Positions 1-9,149 of a stretch of 59,228 nt of DNA are shown in pieces (the first letter of the stretch is position 1; each line of letters begins with the position of its first letter). Made by a program: the position numbers and the translations under genes. The stretch comes from CAYWRZ01 sp964460845 (GTDB lineage Bacteria > Bacteroidota > Bacteroidia > Flavobacteriales_D > UBA2798): the NCBI GenBank assembly GCA_964460845.1, contig CAYWRZ010000017.1, positions 1-59,228 on the forward strand. Reading direction: 5' to 3'. A model generated the notes under the pieces. The model was not told the origin of the DNA and did not search any database. It saw nothing but the letters and a program-made list of their open reading frames with translations.

Positions 1-2
1 AC

Positions 3-1138
3 ACCTGGACTTTACCTTCGGGTTGGTCAGGAAGCAGCACTACCAACAGCATCAATGCTACGGCAGGTGCTACAGGTGGAACGATTACTGTCACGGCTAA
101 CAACACTTGCGGCGCATCTACTTCGCAGACCTTTACTGTAAGCTCAGGTGCGGTGCCTGCACAGCCGGGTGCCATCACCGGAAGTCCCAGTCTTTGCGAC
201 GGAGCTTCCGATACTTACACGGTACCTAACGATGCTTCGGCTACAGGCTACACCTGGACCTTGCCTTCGGGTTGGAGTGGCAGCAGTACCACCAACAGCA
301 TCAACGCTACGGCAGGTGCTACAGGTGGAACGATTACCGTCACGGCTAACAACACTTGTGGAGCTTCTACTTCGCAGACCTTTACCGTAACTTCAGGTGC
401 GGTGCCTGCACAGCCGGGTGCCATTACCGGAAGTCCCAGTCTTTGCGACGGAGCTTCCGATACTTACACCGTACCTAACGATGCTTCGGCTACAAGTTAT
501 ACCTGGACTTTACCTTCAGGTTGGAGCGGCAGCAGCACTACCAACAGCATCAATGCTACGGCAGGTGCATCGGGCGGAACGATCACTGTAACGGCTAACA
601 ACACTTGCGGTGCATCTACTTCACAGACCTTTACTGTAAGCTCAGGTGCGGTACCTGCACAACCGGGTGCCATCACTGGAAGTCCCAGTCTTTGCGACGG
701 AGCTTCTGATACTTACACGGTACCTAACGATGCTTCGGCTACAGGCTACACCTGGACTTTACCTTCGGGTTGGTCAGGAAGCAGCACTACGAACAGCATC
801 AACGCTACGGCGGGTGTTACAGGCGGAACGATTACGGTAACGGCTAACAACACTTGCGGCGCATCTACTTCGCAGACCCTTACCGTAACTTCAGGTGCGG
901 TGCCTGCACAGCCTGCTACGATTACAGGTAACCCCTCATTGTGTAATGGCGCATCCGGATCATACGCTGTAGCAAGCGATCCTAATGCCACCGGGTACAC
1001 CTGGACCTTGCCTTCGGGTTGGTCAGGCAGCAGCACCACTAACAGCATCAGCGCTACAGCGGGTGCATCGGGTGGTACTATTACCGTAACAGCCAACAAT
1101 GCCTGTGGCAGTTCTACTTCACAAACTCTCGCTGTCAC
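3..1138 (+). repeat. Tandem 249-bp coding repeats (PKD-like units)
   Basis: About four and a half direct repeats of 249 bp (83 codons) are nearly identical at DNA level; the unit starting at 900 is clearly diverged. The same unit occurs on the opposite strand at the right window edge. Confidence 0.9.
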
Positions 1139-1910
1139 GGTGAATCTCCCGACCAGTTCGACTATTAGTGATGCATTCTGTACAAGTTATACACTTAACG
1201 GTCAGACTTACACTGCTGCGGGAACCTATACTCAGCAGTTGACCAACGCGGCAGGTTGTGACAGTACGATTACGATTCACCTGACCAATGCTTCCCCAGG
1301 TTCTACGATATACCGTGTAGCTTGTAATAGCTATACCTGGAATACGCAAACCTATACACAAACCGGAACTTATACCCAGCAGTTTACTAATTCAGGAGGC
1401 TGCGACAGCACAGTTACCTTGCATCTGACCATCAACCAACTCGATCTGTCGGTGACTCAAAACGGCCATATACTTACCGCCAATGAACATGGCGCTTCGT
1501 ACCAGTGGCTGAATTGCGACAATGGAAATTCGGTTATCGTGGGAGCCGTTGGTCAAACGTTTACGGCTTCTTCAAATGGTAACTATGCGGTAGTAATAAG
1601 TAAGAATGCCTGTACTGATACTTCGGCCTGTGTACAGGTACTTTCAGCCAGTTTGTATGAAATAGATTTCGCATCCTTGTTTACGGTTTATCCCAATCCG
1701 AGTAACGGATATTATACGATTGCTTCTTCCCAGTTTTTATACGATGTGCAGTTAAGTGTATATAGCCTCACCGGTCAATTGGTGCATAACCAACAAAACC
1801 TGTATGGTGAAACGTTGGTGTTTGATATTTCAAACCAAAATACCGGCGTGTATATACTGCAAATCCGAAGCGGAGATCGCGTTTCGCATATAAGACTGAT
1901 GAAGCAATAA
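3..1910 (+). CDS. T9SS cargo protein with PKD-like repeats (5' end missing)
   Basis: C-terminal part of a secreted surface protein. The frame is open from the left window edge, so the GTG at 153 is an internal Val and the true start lies upstream. The visible protein has five PKD-like Ig units (the first partial) with the core TWTLPSGWSGSSTTNS; unit starts at 153, 402, 651 and 900 are exactly 249 bp apart. Two Cys-containing modules with GTYTQQ(L/F)TN..GCDST follow (about 1150-1434), then a YQWLNCDNG module, then a type A T9SS sorting domain from about 1680 (VYPNPSNG, ending LMKQ). By family knowledge the protein is exported by the T9SS and anchored or released at the cell surface; an adhesin role is inference. 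The last unit is more diverged than the first four. Confidence 0.9.
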   Translation, partial: TWTLPSGWSGSSTTNSINATAGATGGTITVTANNTCGASTSQTFTVSSGAVPAQPGAITGSPSLCDGASDTYTVPNDASATGYTWTLPSGWSGSSTTNSINATAGATGGTITVTANNTCGASTSQTFTVTSGAVPAQPGAITGSPSLCDGASDTYTVPNDASATSYTWTLPSGWSGSSTTNSINATAGASGGTITVTANNTCGASTSQTFTVSSGAVPAQPGAITGSPSLCDGASDTYTVPNDASATGYTWTLPSGWSGSSTTNSINATAGVTGGTITVTANNTCGASTSQTLTVTSGAVPAQPATITGNPSLCNGASGSYAVASDPNATGYTWTLPSGWSGSSTTNSISATAGASGGTITVTANNACGSSTSQTLAVTVNLPTSSTISDAFCTSYTLNGQTYTAAGTYTQQLTNAAGCDSTITIHLTNASPGSTIYRVACNSYTWNTQTYTQTGTYTQQFTNSGGCDSTVTLHLTINQLDLSVTQNGHILTANEHGASYQWLNCDNGNSVIVGAVGQTFTASSNGNYAVVISKNACTDTSACVQVLSASLYEIDFASLFTVYPNPSNGYYTIASSQFLYDVQLSVYSLTGQLVHNQQNLYGETLVFDISNQNTGVYILQIRSGDRVSHIRLMKQ

Positions 1911-1930
1911 ACTTCATTTCACAACTCATT

Positions 1931-1970
1931 AAAAACGAGTCATCCTTAACCGGATGGCTCGTTTTTAGTT
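1931..1970. terminator. Rho-independent terminator, possibly bidirectional
   Basis: A 15-bp stem (1931-1945 with 1952-1966, one T-G pair) closes a 6-nt loop. It has A-run and T-run flanks and lies 20 bp after the stop of the first gene. Confidence 0.85.
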
Positions 1971-2360
1971 ATAAGTATTTTTAATACGCTGTTTCTTATA
2001 GTAGGGGAATTATTACTACGAAAATTTCTCGTTTCGCTTGTGAAAATGCCTTGTGTGTTAACCCGCCAACAAGGGTCTCACTCAGGCTTGCAAAGCAATG
2101 AGAGAAAAGAATAAAAGGAATTTTACAAAAAGCAACGAATGCGTAAAAAAATAACGTTTTACCGCCACTGAAAGTGTGTACAGATGTTTGCGTTCTGGCA
2201 TCGGAAAAGTTGATAGATGCTATCTTATTGCGAACGAAATATTTACCCAAGATTTATTTTTCTTTTAGTAGGGTATCCCATCCGATTTTCGGTTTCTAAC
2301 GGGATAGTGGATTTTTAATTTGTATAAACTATATTTATTGACCAAAGTAATACTTACGTT
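1971..2360. other. Non-coding gap between T9SS genes
   Basis: No convincing gene. An 84-codon minus-strand frame (1996-2250) has no recognisable domain and was rejected. The last 60 bp before the next ATG are AT-rich, as expected of a Bacteroidota promoter region, but no full TTTG/TAnnTTTG pair at proper spacing was found. Confidence 0.5.
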
Positions 2361-4517
2361 ATGCTGCTTTTTTACGCGTTCTCTTCTCGTTTCAGAAAAA
2401 CCGCTGTTTTTTCCGGATTGTTCCGGAAGTTAAGTGTGGCTTGTTTTTTTCTTTGCTGCATTTCGTATGCGGCAGCACAATCCCCCCAAGTTTTTACATC
2501 GCCCGGTATGACTACCTGGACCGTACCGGCAGGTGTCACTTCAATTACCATTGAAACCTGGGGCGGCGGCGGCGGTGGCGGCGGTGCCAAGACAAATGCC
2601 AGTACTGTAGCAGCAGCAGCAGGTGGTGGCGGCGGCGGCTATGCCCGTACGACCATTTCGGTTCAGCCCGGAGAGACATACAATATAGAAGTAGGTGGTG
2701 GTGGTATTGCAGGGATTGGCTCTACTCCATTAGCTGGAGGGACTGGCGGACAAAGTTCCGTATCGTTTGGCGGAAGTTCGATTTTATATGCTACCGGTGG
2801 AGTGGGCGGTGCGGCTTCAGGTGCAGGCAGTACGCTTGCCGGCGGTGGCGCTGGCGGTGCAGGTGTGGTAAATACAGGTACTGCTTCGATTACATATAAT
2901 GGAGGATCAGGAAGCGGAGGTCGCACTAACGGAAGTAATGGAATAGTAGGTGGTGCAGGAGGAGGAGGCGCAGGTACCGGTGCTTCAGGTTCGGCAGGGG
3001 AAGCACCTCCTGGCACGGGTAAATCCAGTGCCTTAGTGGGAGGCAATGGCGGTGCAACAGGAGGTGGAAGAGGTGGCAATGGTGGTTGGTGTACCGAGTC
3101 GGGCGTAACCGGAGCTGCCGGTCAGGTGGGCGCCAATGGCGCTACTATTGGCGGAGGAGCTGGTGGTGCGGTTCAAAAAAGAGGCAATACGAATAGGGAT
3201 GGGGGCACAGGAGCTCGCGGTGAAGTAAGAATTACTTATACCGTAGCCACTTGTAATACGCCTTCACAACCGGCTGCTATTACCGGTAGTGCCAGCCTTT
3301 GTAACGGTGCCTCAGGAAGCTATACCGTACCCAACGATCCTTCTGCCACCAGTTATACCTGGACCCTGCCCTCGGGCTGGAGCGGAACAAGCGCCAGTAA
3401 TACAATTACGGCCATTGCAGGTAGTTCCGGAGGTGTCATTACAGTAACAGCCAATAATTCATGCGGTGCTTCCACCGCGCAGACATTCACGGTCACTCCG
3501 GGAGCATCGCCTGCGCAACCTGCAGCTATCACCGGGAGCGCAATTTTATGTAGTGGAGCCTCGGGTACTTATACCGTACCTAATGATCCTTCTGCTACAG
3601 GTTATACATGGACATTACCTTCGGGTTGGAATGGTAGCAGTACCACTAATAGTATCAGCGCAACAGCAGGAGCTGCAGGAGGAACCATCACGGTAACGGC
3701 CAATAGCACTTGTGGCAGCTCTACCGCGCAAACATTTGCAGTATCGGTAGGTGCGCCTACGAGCTCTTCAATTACGGATGTGTTTTGCGATACTTATACG
3801 GTCAACAGTCAAACATACACTTCTGCGGGAACTTATACCCAACAGCTTACCAATGCGGCCGGTTGCGACAGTACGATTACAATTCACCTTGTCAGCGCTT
3901 CAGCCGGCTCTTCGATGTACAGAGTGGCCTGTAACAGCTATACCTGGAACACACAGACCTACACGCAATCCGGCACATACACCCAACAGTTTACGAACTC
4001 AGGAGGGTGTGACAGTACTGTTACGCTTTACCTGACGATTAACCAGCTCGATATGTCGGTTACGCAGAATGGGCATATCCTTACCGCCAATGAGTCTAAC
4101 GCATCTTACCAATGGTTGAATTGCGACAACGGATATGCGGTCGTGGTGGGAGCGGTCGGATCCACTTTTACAGCGACGGCAAATGGAAATTATGCCGTAG
4201 CGATCAGTAAGAACGCCTGTACAGACACTTCGGCCTGTGTGCAGGTTCTTTCTGCAAGTGTGGACGAGCTTGATTTCACCTCCTTGTTTACGGTATATCC
4301 TAACCCCGGAACCGGCGTATATACGCTGTCTTCTACCCAATGGCTTCGCGAGCTGCACATTCGGATTTACAGTCTTACCGGTCAGGTAGTATATAGTCAA
4401 CATGCGCTTTCCGGGCAAACGGTGCAACTGGATATTTCCACTCAGCAGACAGGCATCTATGTGATGGAAATTACAAGCGGAGATCGAAGAGGGTATATCA
4501 GATTGATTAAACAATAA
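2361..4517 (+). CDS. T9SS cargo protein: glycine-rich domain plus two PKD-like units
   Basis: A 718-aa exported protein. Residues 1 to about 40 form a signal peptide (hydrophobic stretch ending SYAAAQ). A glycine-rich domain follows (about 44-293), opening with WTVPAGVTSITIETWGGG and closing with GARGEVRITYTV. Then come two PKD-like units (about 296-460), two GTYTQQ..GCDST modules, a YQWLNCDNG module and a type A sorting domain (VYPNPGTG, ending LIKQ). From the PKD units to the C-terminus it closely parallels the gene before it, including an identical ISKNACTDTSACVQVLSAS segment, so the two look like tandem paralogues with different N-terminal domains. Poly-Gly domains of this kind are known in surface and fibre proteins. 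Binding target unknown. Confidence 0.9.
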   Translation: MLLFYAFSSRFRKTAVFSGLFRKLSVACFFLCCISYAAAQSPQVFTSPGMTTWTVPAGVTSITIETWGGGGGGGGAKTNASTVAAAAGGGGGGYARTTISVQPGETYNIEVGGGGIAGIGSTPLAGGTGGQSSVSFGGSSILYATGGVGGAASGAGSTLAGGGAGGAGVVNTGTASITYNGGSGSGGRTNGSNGIVGGAGGGGAGTGASGSAGEAPPGTGKSSALVGGNGGATGGGRGGNGGWCTESGVTGAAGQVGANGATIGGGAGGAVQKRGNTNRDGGTGARGEVRITYTVATCNTPSQPAAITGSASLCNGASGSYTVPNDPSATSYTWTLPSGWSGTSASNTITAIAGSSGGVITVTANNSCGASTAQTFTVTPGASPAQPAAITGSAILCSGASGTYTVPNDPSATGYTWTLPSGWNGSSTTNSISATAGAAGGTITVTANSTCGSSTAQTFAVSVGAPTSSSITDVFCDTYTVNSQTYTSAGTYTQQLTNAAGCDSTITIHLVSASAGSSMYRVACNSYTWNTQTYTQSGTYTQQFTNSGGCDSTVTLYLTINQLDMSVTQNGHILTANESNASYQWLNCDNGYAVVVGAVGSTFTATANGNYAVAISKNACTDTSACVQVLSASVDELDFTSLFTVYPNPGTGVYTLSSTQWLRELHIRIYSLTGQVVYSQHALSGQTVQLDISTQQTGIYVMEITSGDRRGYIRLIKQ

Positions 4518-5191
4518 ACAACCTCTTAACTGGAGGAAACTTAACTCGCTGTTGTCCTTCACCAGCGAAGATTAACCGTCTGTTAACTCATGTGTTGCGC
4601 AGCTATACAGGTGTGTCAGGCAATTTTCCTCGTTAATTATTAAAAATAAGTTGAGTAAAATCAACAAATGAGGACTTTTAGACCGCTTAAAGCTGTTTAC
4701 TACGGCGTCTTTATGTGCAAATGTGTTTAGCTTATTTTCTTAGAAAATAGCGATGAATAAGCCGTAGCGAGTGATTTCAATAAGCGCTTCGTAAAAGCAA
4801 CTTGAAAAATAAGCAACAGGCTAAGTGAAAACCATAGCTGGAATTCTAAGTTAAAAACAAGGCAATCTAATACATGATAAGGCGGCGTTTATTAGGGATT
4901 TATGAAGTAAATTTTATATTTGCTAAAGAACCCCTCTTCCTGTAGAAACTGTAAAAAAGGGGAAACAGGAAGTAAAATCGCTTGCTATGCAGATAACTAC
5001 TACTCCTATAGTCCGTGGCGCCGCGCCGCGCCGAATGTCCCATCGGGCATCAGAGAAGCAACTTGTCATATCCTTCTCTCTCAGTTAATTTTTTATTAAA
5101 AACACGTATTGCGTAGCTGTTTGTCGCTAAGGCTTGGTGCCCGGCGATTTAAGACGAAAAGCTTTGTGAGCTAATACGGAATTGATTTGTC
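4518..5191. other. 674-bp gap with nested inverted repeats and a GC-rich patch
   Basis: No gene recognised. CTACGGC at 4700-4706 faces GCCGTAG at 4761-4767. Between them GCTTAT (4730-4735) can pair with ATAAGC (4757-4762), and TATTTTC (4733-4739) with GAAAATA (4743-4749), so alternative folds are possible. Three perfect tandem GCGCC units (5018-5032) stand out from the AT-rich surroundings. No T-tract follows the hairpins, so they are not clear terminators. Confidence 0.5.
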
Positions 5192-8100
5192 ATGAAAAAA
5201 ATCTATTCTCTTTTTTCAGTAAGAAGTATTGCGCTGGCGCTGGCCTGCATGTGTAGCACTACGCTGTTTGCACAAGTAACGGTAGATATCCCCTGTACGG
5301 GTGCGGCCAATCCTAACTCGGGTAGGGTGGAAGGCTCGGGAAGTACCGGTAATACTAGGTCCTTTGGTTACCTCAGGCATGGACAAAGTGGCACTTTTCG
5401 GGGCTGGGCAAGGTTTAACATCAACGCACATATACCTGCTAACGCGACCATTACGGCGGCTGAAGTGATTTTTTGGGTAGAAACCAGCAGCGGATCAGCG
5501 AGTAGCAACTACCTGCGCTTTTTTACCGGTAACCCCGGAACCGGTACTGGTAACATGACAGTCGATCAGGTGTGGGATGCCATTGGGAATTCTTCTGCAC
5601 ACGAGTCGAGCAGCGCTAACCTGGATCCCGTAGGGCAGAAAACCAGAGGTATTAATGCCGCAGGGCTCACTTTTCTGAATGCCAATAAAACCGTTCCGGT
5701 AAACCTGGGCTTTTCCAGGGGATCGGGTGGCTTCGGCTTTCGCATCCACGGTGCCGATGGTGTGGGAGACGACGGTACGGATATCAATAAAAGACCGGTT
5801 TTGCGCGTGACTTACACCGTACCTACGCCCGATTATGGGGTAGAATGGGTAGCCTCCTCTATCCCCACCGTATGGTGTGCAGGAGAGAGTAAAACCATTA
5901 GCATTACCGTAAGAAACAGAGGTACTCAACCCTGGACCAGCGGATGGACGCCTCCGGCCAGCGTGAACTTCTCCTGGTGGGGAGACTGGCAGAGCGGGCA
6001 GGATGCTAACCCTAGAATAACACCTTTTAGTAACCTCGCAGCAGGTGCTTCACAGACCATTACGTTTACCGCGCAGGCTCCTGCTACGGCTGGTAGCTAC
6101 GAAATTAACGCGTCGCTCGTGCGCGACGGAGTTTGCTGGTTTCATAGTAATGCCGGAGGCTGCGGGCCTGGTAATACGGTGTTTACCATACCTATCACCG
6201 TAGTCGATGCGCCTACGCTTACCGGACCTACTACGCTTTGCGCAGGTACCACTGTGACCCTCAGCTCAGGCCAGCCTGTGTGGACAGCCTATCCCAGTGG
6301 AGGAACCGTTACGACCTTGGGCAACGACCGCATTCACCGCTTTAACAGTAGCGAAACGTTTACCACAGCACAGGCAATTCCCAATGCCCGTGTGCTTGTT
6401 ATCGGCGGCGGCGGCGGTGGCGGTTCGAATGGCGGCGGCGGCGGCGGTGCCGGTGGGGTGTATCATAGTACTTCTGTATCTATCGCTGGCAATACTACTG
6501 TAACAGTAGGTGCCGGTGGGGCGGTTCACAATAATTCCGCTTCACCCAATACGGCGGCCACCAATGGAGGACAATCTGCTTTCGGTCTTTTCACTGCCGG
6601 TGGTGGCGGTGGCGGGGCATCCCGCGACCAGGGGCTTGGTGGACAAGCAGGCGGTACAGGTACCGTGCAGGGCTCTGGTGGTGGTGGTGGCGGAGCCACC
6701 GCTACGCCTCGTAACAATGCAGGAGCCGGAACCTATGCAGGCGGAGCCGGAACCACACCTGATTTGACGGTAAATGCAACCGGTGGTGGAGGCGGTGGAG
6801 CAGGTGGTCCGGGTGGTGCCGCTGCATCGCAGGTAGGCGGAAACGGAGGCCCCGGCATTTCGAATGACATTACAGGCTCAACAGTTTGGTACGCCGGTGG
6901 CGGCGGTGGTGGAACGACCATCAACGGCAGCAACGGTACAGGTGGTTCAGGTGGTGGTGGAAATGGAGAAAGTACTGCCGGAACTGCTAATACCGGTAGC
7001 GGCGGCGGAGCCGAACGTAGCGGTGGCAGTGGAATAGTTATCGTGCGTTATACCGCCCCCAAATGGGAAAGCAGCAATACTGCGGTGGCTACCGTGCATC
7101 CTTTAACGGGAGTCGTGTCCGGTGTTTCTGCCGGAACGGCTACGATCACTTACACAGGCGTCAACGGTTGCCAGTCTTCGATACAGGTGACTGTAACCGC
7201 GCCCGTGGGTAACCCCTCTGTGTTTGGAAACAACGAATGGGCCGTGTATGGCTACAATGGCCACGATATTGAGCTTGGATCAGGTACCAGCTATTTCGGG
7301 CGTTATACACAGACACTTTCGGGTAACGATTACGGCTTCGACACCCAATCGGTTCCCAATAACGGTTGGGATAACACCCTTTCTCCTTCCGCTTCTGCGG
7401 GATGGTCAGGATGTGAGCTGCCCGAAAATAACTTTACGTTTGTGCACAAGCGCCAAGGCTTTCCTTGCGGTACCTATACCTTAACCATGGATAATTGGGA
7501 CGATGCTACACGCGTTTTGATTAACGGCCAACAGGAATGGAACTGTGCGAACTGGAGCGGAGCAGCACCTGCCTGTGCCGGAGCAGTAGGTACTTTTGAG
7601 CTTGATGCCAATACTACCATTGAAGTAAGAACAGCCGAAGGTACGGGTGGTGCCAATGCACGCCTTCAAATTACACCGGTCATCACCACACTGGCCGCAC
7701 ACAACAGTACGCGTACCTGCCCGGTTTCTGCAGGAAGCGGTTGGACCACACTTGTAGATAATGCCGGTCGTGTGCTGCTTTCGGTAAATCCCGGTGCCTC
7801 TAACCTGGGTAATGTAACCGCCAGAACTTATGTCGAAGGAGGAGTACCGGTCAATGTTCCCGACTGTGACGATCCTACCTATGTAAGCGCTTCGCTCGAC
7901 CGTCACTGGAGAATTTCTTCTACCGTAGCACCGGCGGCTAACGTGACCTTGCGATTGTATTTCAGTGGTGCTGAGTTGACCGCATTGCAGAATGCATCCT
8001 TAAACAATTCCAATCCTGAAGATGATGTAACTGGTATAGGTAGTCTTCGCCTCACAAAATATTCGGGTGCCAATGAGGATAATGTTTTTTCTAATAATTG

Positions 8101-8779
8101 CGGAACCGGAACGATTAGCAGTTTTGCCCAAACCGGCAGCGGAAATTATGCAGCCGTATCGGGTACGCATTATGTCGATTTTTCTGTGCCTTCTTTCTCC
8201 GAATTATGGCTGCATGCGCACAATAACAGCTCTCCGCTTCCGGTAGAATTGCTTTATTTTTCAGGTAAATGTGAAAACGGAGCCGCAGTACTCAATTGGG
8301 CGACCGCTTCGGAACAGCACAATGCCTGGTTTATAGTCGAAAGGAGCAGCGATGGAATACGCTGGCAGGTGGTCAATACCGTGCAGGGTGCATATTCCAG
8401 CAATTCTATGCTGACCTACTCCGTAACCGATCCGAATGCGCTAAGCTCGGGAGCTTATTATCGCCTTGTGCAGCAAGATTACGACGGTACCGAAGAGGTC
8501 TTTACACCCGTGTACCTGAGTTGCGAATCACAACGTGAAGATGCGATTACGCTTTATCCCAACCCCGCTGCCGATCAATTGCATATTCGGGCTTCAGCCG
8601 ATCTAAACCTTGAAAATGCGCAATTCAGCCTTTATGATATGACCGGAAAACAATTGCTTTCCCGTTCGCTTTCGGGCACAGAGCGTACCCTGGATATATC
8701 GGCTCAGCCTCCGGGTATTTACTTTGTGGAGCTTCGTTACAATAACCAGGTTTTCCGCACAAGACTTGTAAAACAATAG
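5192..8779 (+). CDS. Large multidomain T9SS surface protein with nested glycine-rich domain
   Basis: A 1195-aa secreted protein. A signal peptide (1-27, ending TTLFAQ) is followed by a DNRLRE-like beta-sandwich (about 28-207; RGWARFNINAHIPANATI). Next is an NBR1-type Ig-like domain (about 217-338) with conserved Trp residues. A bacterial Ig-like fold then begins (TTLCAGTTVTLSSG, about 343-364), is interrupted by a glycine-rich domain (about 365-621, ending GGSGIVIVRYTAP) and resumes with KWESSNTAVATVHPLTGVV (about 622-670). A PA14-like region with paired Cys (about 675-830), an LPVELLYFSGK-type beta domain and a type A sorting domain (LYPNPAAD, ending LVKQ) complete it. Export by T9SS is well supported; ligand unknown, adhesion likely. 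Confidence 0.88.
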   Translation: MKKIYSLFSVRSIALALACMCSTTLFAQVTVDIPCTGAANPNSGRVEGSGSTGNTRSFGYLRHGQSGTFRGWARFNINAHIPANATITAAEVIFWVETSSGSASSNYLRFFTGNPGTGTGNMTVDQVWDAIGNSSAHESSSANLDPVGQKTRGINAAGLTFLNANKTVPVNLGFSRGSGGFGFRIHGADGVGDDGTDINKRPVLRVTYTVPTPDYGVEWVASSIPTVWCAGESKTISITVRNRGTQPWTSGWTPPASVNFSWWGDWQSGQDANPRITPFSNLAAGASQTITFTAQAPATAGSYEINASLVRDGVCWFHSNAGGCGPGNTVFTIPITVVDAPTLTGPTTLCAGTTVTLSSGQPVWTAYPSGGTVTTLGNDRIHRFNSSETFTTAQAIPNARVLVIGGGGGGGSNGGGGGGAGGVYHSTSVSIAGNTTVTVGAGGAVHNNSASPNTAATNGGQSAFGLFTAGGGGGGASRDQGLGGQAGGTGTVQGSGGGGGGATATPRNNAGAGTYAGGAGTTPDLTVNATGGGGGGAGGPGGAAASQVGGNGGPGISNDITGSTVWYAGGGGGGTTINGSNGTGGSGGGGNGESTAGTANTGSGGGAERSGGSGIVIVRYTAPKWESSNTAVATVHPLTGVVSGVSAGTATITYTGVNGCQSSIQVTVTAPVGNPSVFGNNEWAVYGYNGHDIELGSGTSYFGRYTQTLSGNDYGFDTQSVPNNGWDNTLSPSASAGWSGCELPENNFTFVHKRQGFPCGTYTLTMDNWDDATRVLINGQQEWNCANWSGAAPACAGAVGTFELDANTTIEVRTAEGTGGANARLQITPVITTLAAHNSTRTCPVSAGSGWTTLVDNAGRVLLSVNPGASNLGNVTARTYVEGGVPVNVPDCDDPTYVSASLDRHWRISSTVAPAANVTLRLYFSGAELTALQNASLNNSNPEDDVTGIGSLRLTKYSGANEDNVFSNNCGTGTISSFAQTGSGNYAAVSGTHYVDFSVPSFSELWLHAHNNSSPLPVELLYFSGKCENGAAVLNWATASEQHNAWFIVERSSDGIRWQVVNTVQGAYSSNSMLTYSVTDPNALSSGAYYRLVQQDYDGTEEVFTPVYLSCESQREDAITLYPNPAADQLHIRASADLNLENAQFSLYDMTGKQLLSRSLSGTERTLDISAQPPGIYFVELRYNNQVFRTRLVKQ

Positions 8780-8799
8780 GCTGACCGCTTTTTACACTT

Positions 8800-8830
8800 A
8801 ACCCCGACAATGAAATGTCGGGGTTTTTTT
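8800..8830 (+). terminator. Rho-independent terminator
   Basis: A 10-bp stem (8800-8809 with 8816-8825, AACCCCGACA / TGTCGGGGTT) with a 6-nt loop and a T-run, 20 bp after the stop codon. Confidence 0.9.
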
Positions 8831-9149
8831 ATATCGTCAGGCGAAAAGACGCTCGGAGAATAGGAACCCAAAAAGCATAACACCGGAAATAAAAAAATCA
8901 CAGAAAAATAAAAATTAGTCGAAAAAGCCTTTTTTTAGCTCGAAAACCGGGTTGCATTAAGTTTTTTCACTTATCCAAAACCGGCTTTTTTATACATAAT
9001 CAACTGAAAATCAGAAAAAACAAAGAGAAGTTAGCTTATTTTTCTCTTCTGCATCCGATTTTTTACGTATTATCGGTTAATAAATCTTTAAGTGTTATCA
9101 CGTATATTTATAATTAGTATTTGTAAAACCTCTTACCATCTATAAGTAT
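8831..9149. other. AT-rich gap before the next T9SS gene
   Basis: No gene seen. Two direct copies of AAAACCGG occur around 8943 and 8979. A TAGTATTTG element near 9115 resembles the Bacteroidota -7 box with one extra base. Nothing more can be supported. Confidence 0.4.

Noticed and set aside
153..155. GTG at 153 as the start of the first gene
   Set aside because: The same frame is open to the window edge and encodes another copy of the repeat, so this is an internal Val codon.
3..1138. CRISPR-like array
   Set aside because: Units are 249 bp, coding and contiguous, with no unique spacers.
1996..2250. 84-codon minus-strand frame in the gap between the first two T9SS genes
   Set aside because: No recognisable domain, lies in an AT-rich non-coding gap next to a terminator, and would be antisense to the expected leader of the downstream gene.
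2663..3079. Proline-rich minus-strand frames opposite the Gly-rich domains (also 6526-6933 and 9773-10123)
   Set aside because: They are the antisense of Gly codons (GGN read as NCC) and have no start signals.
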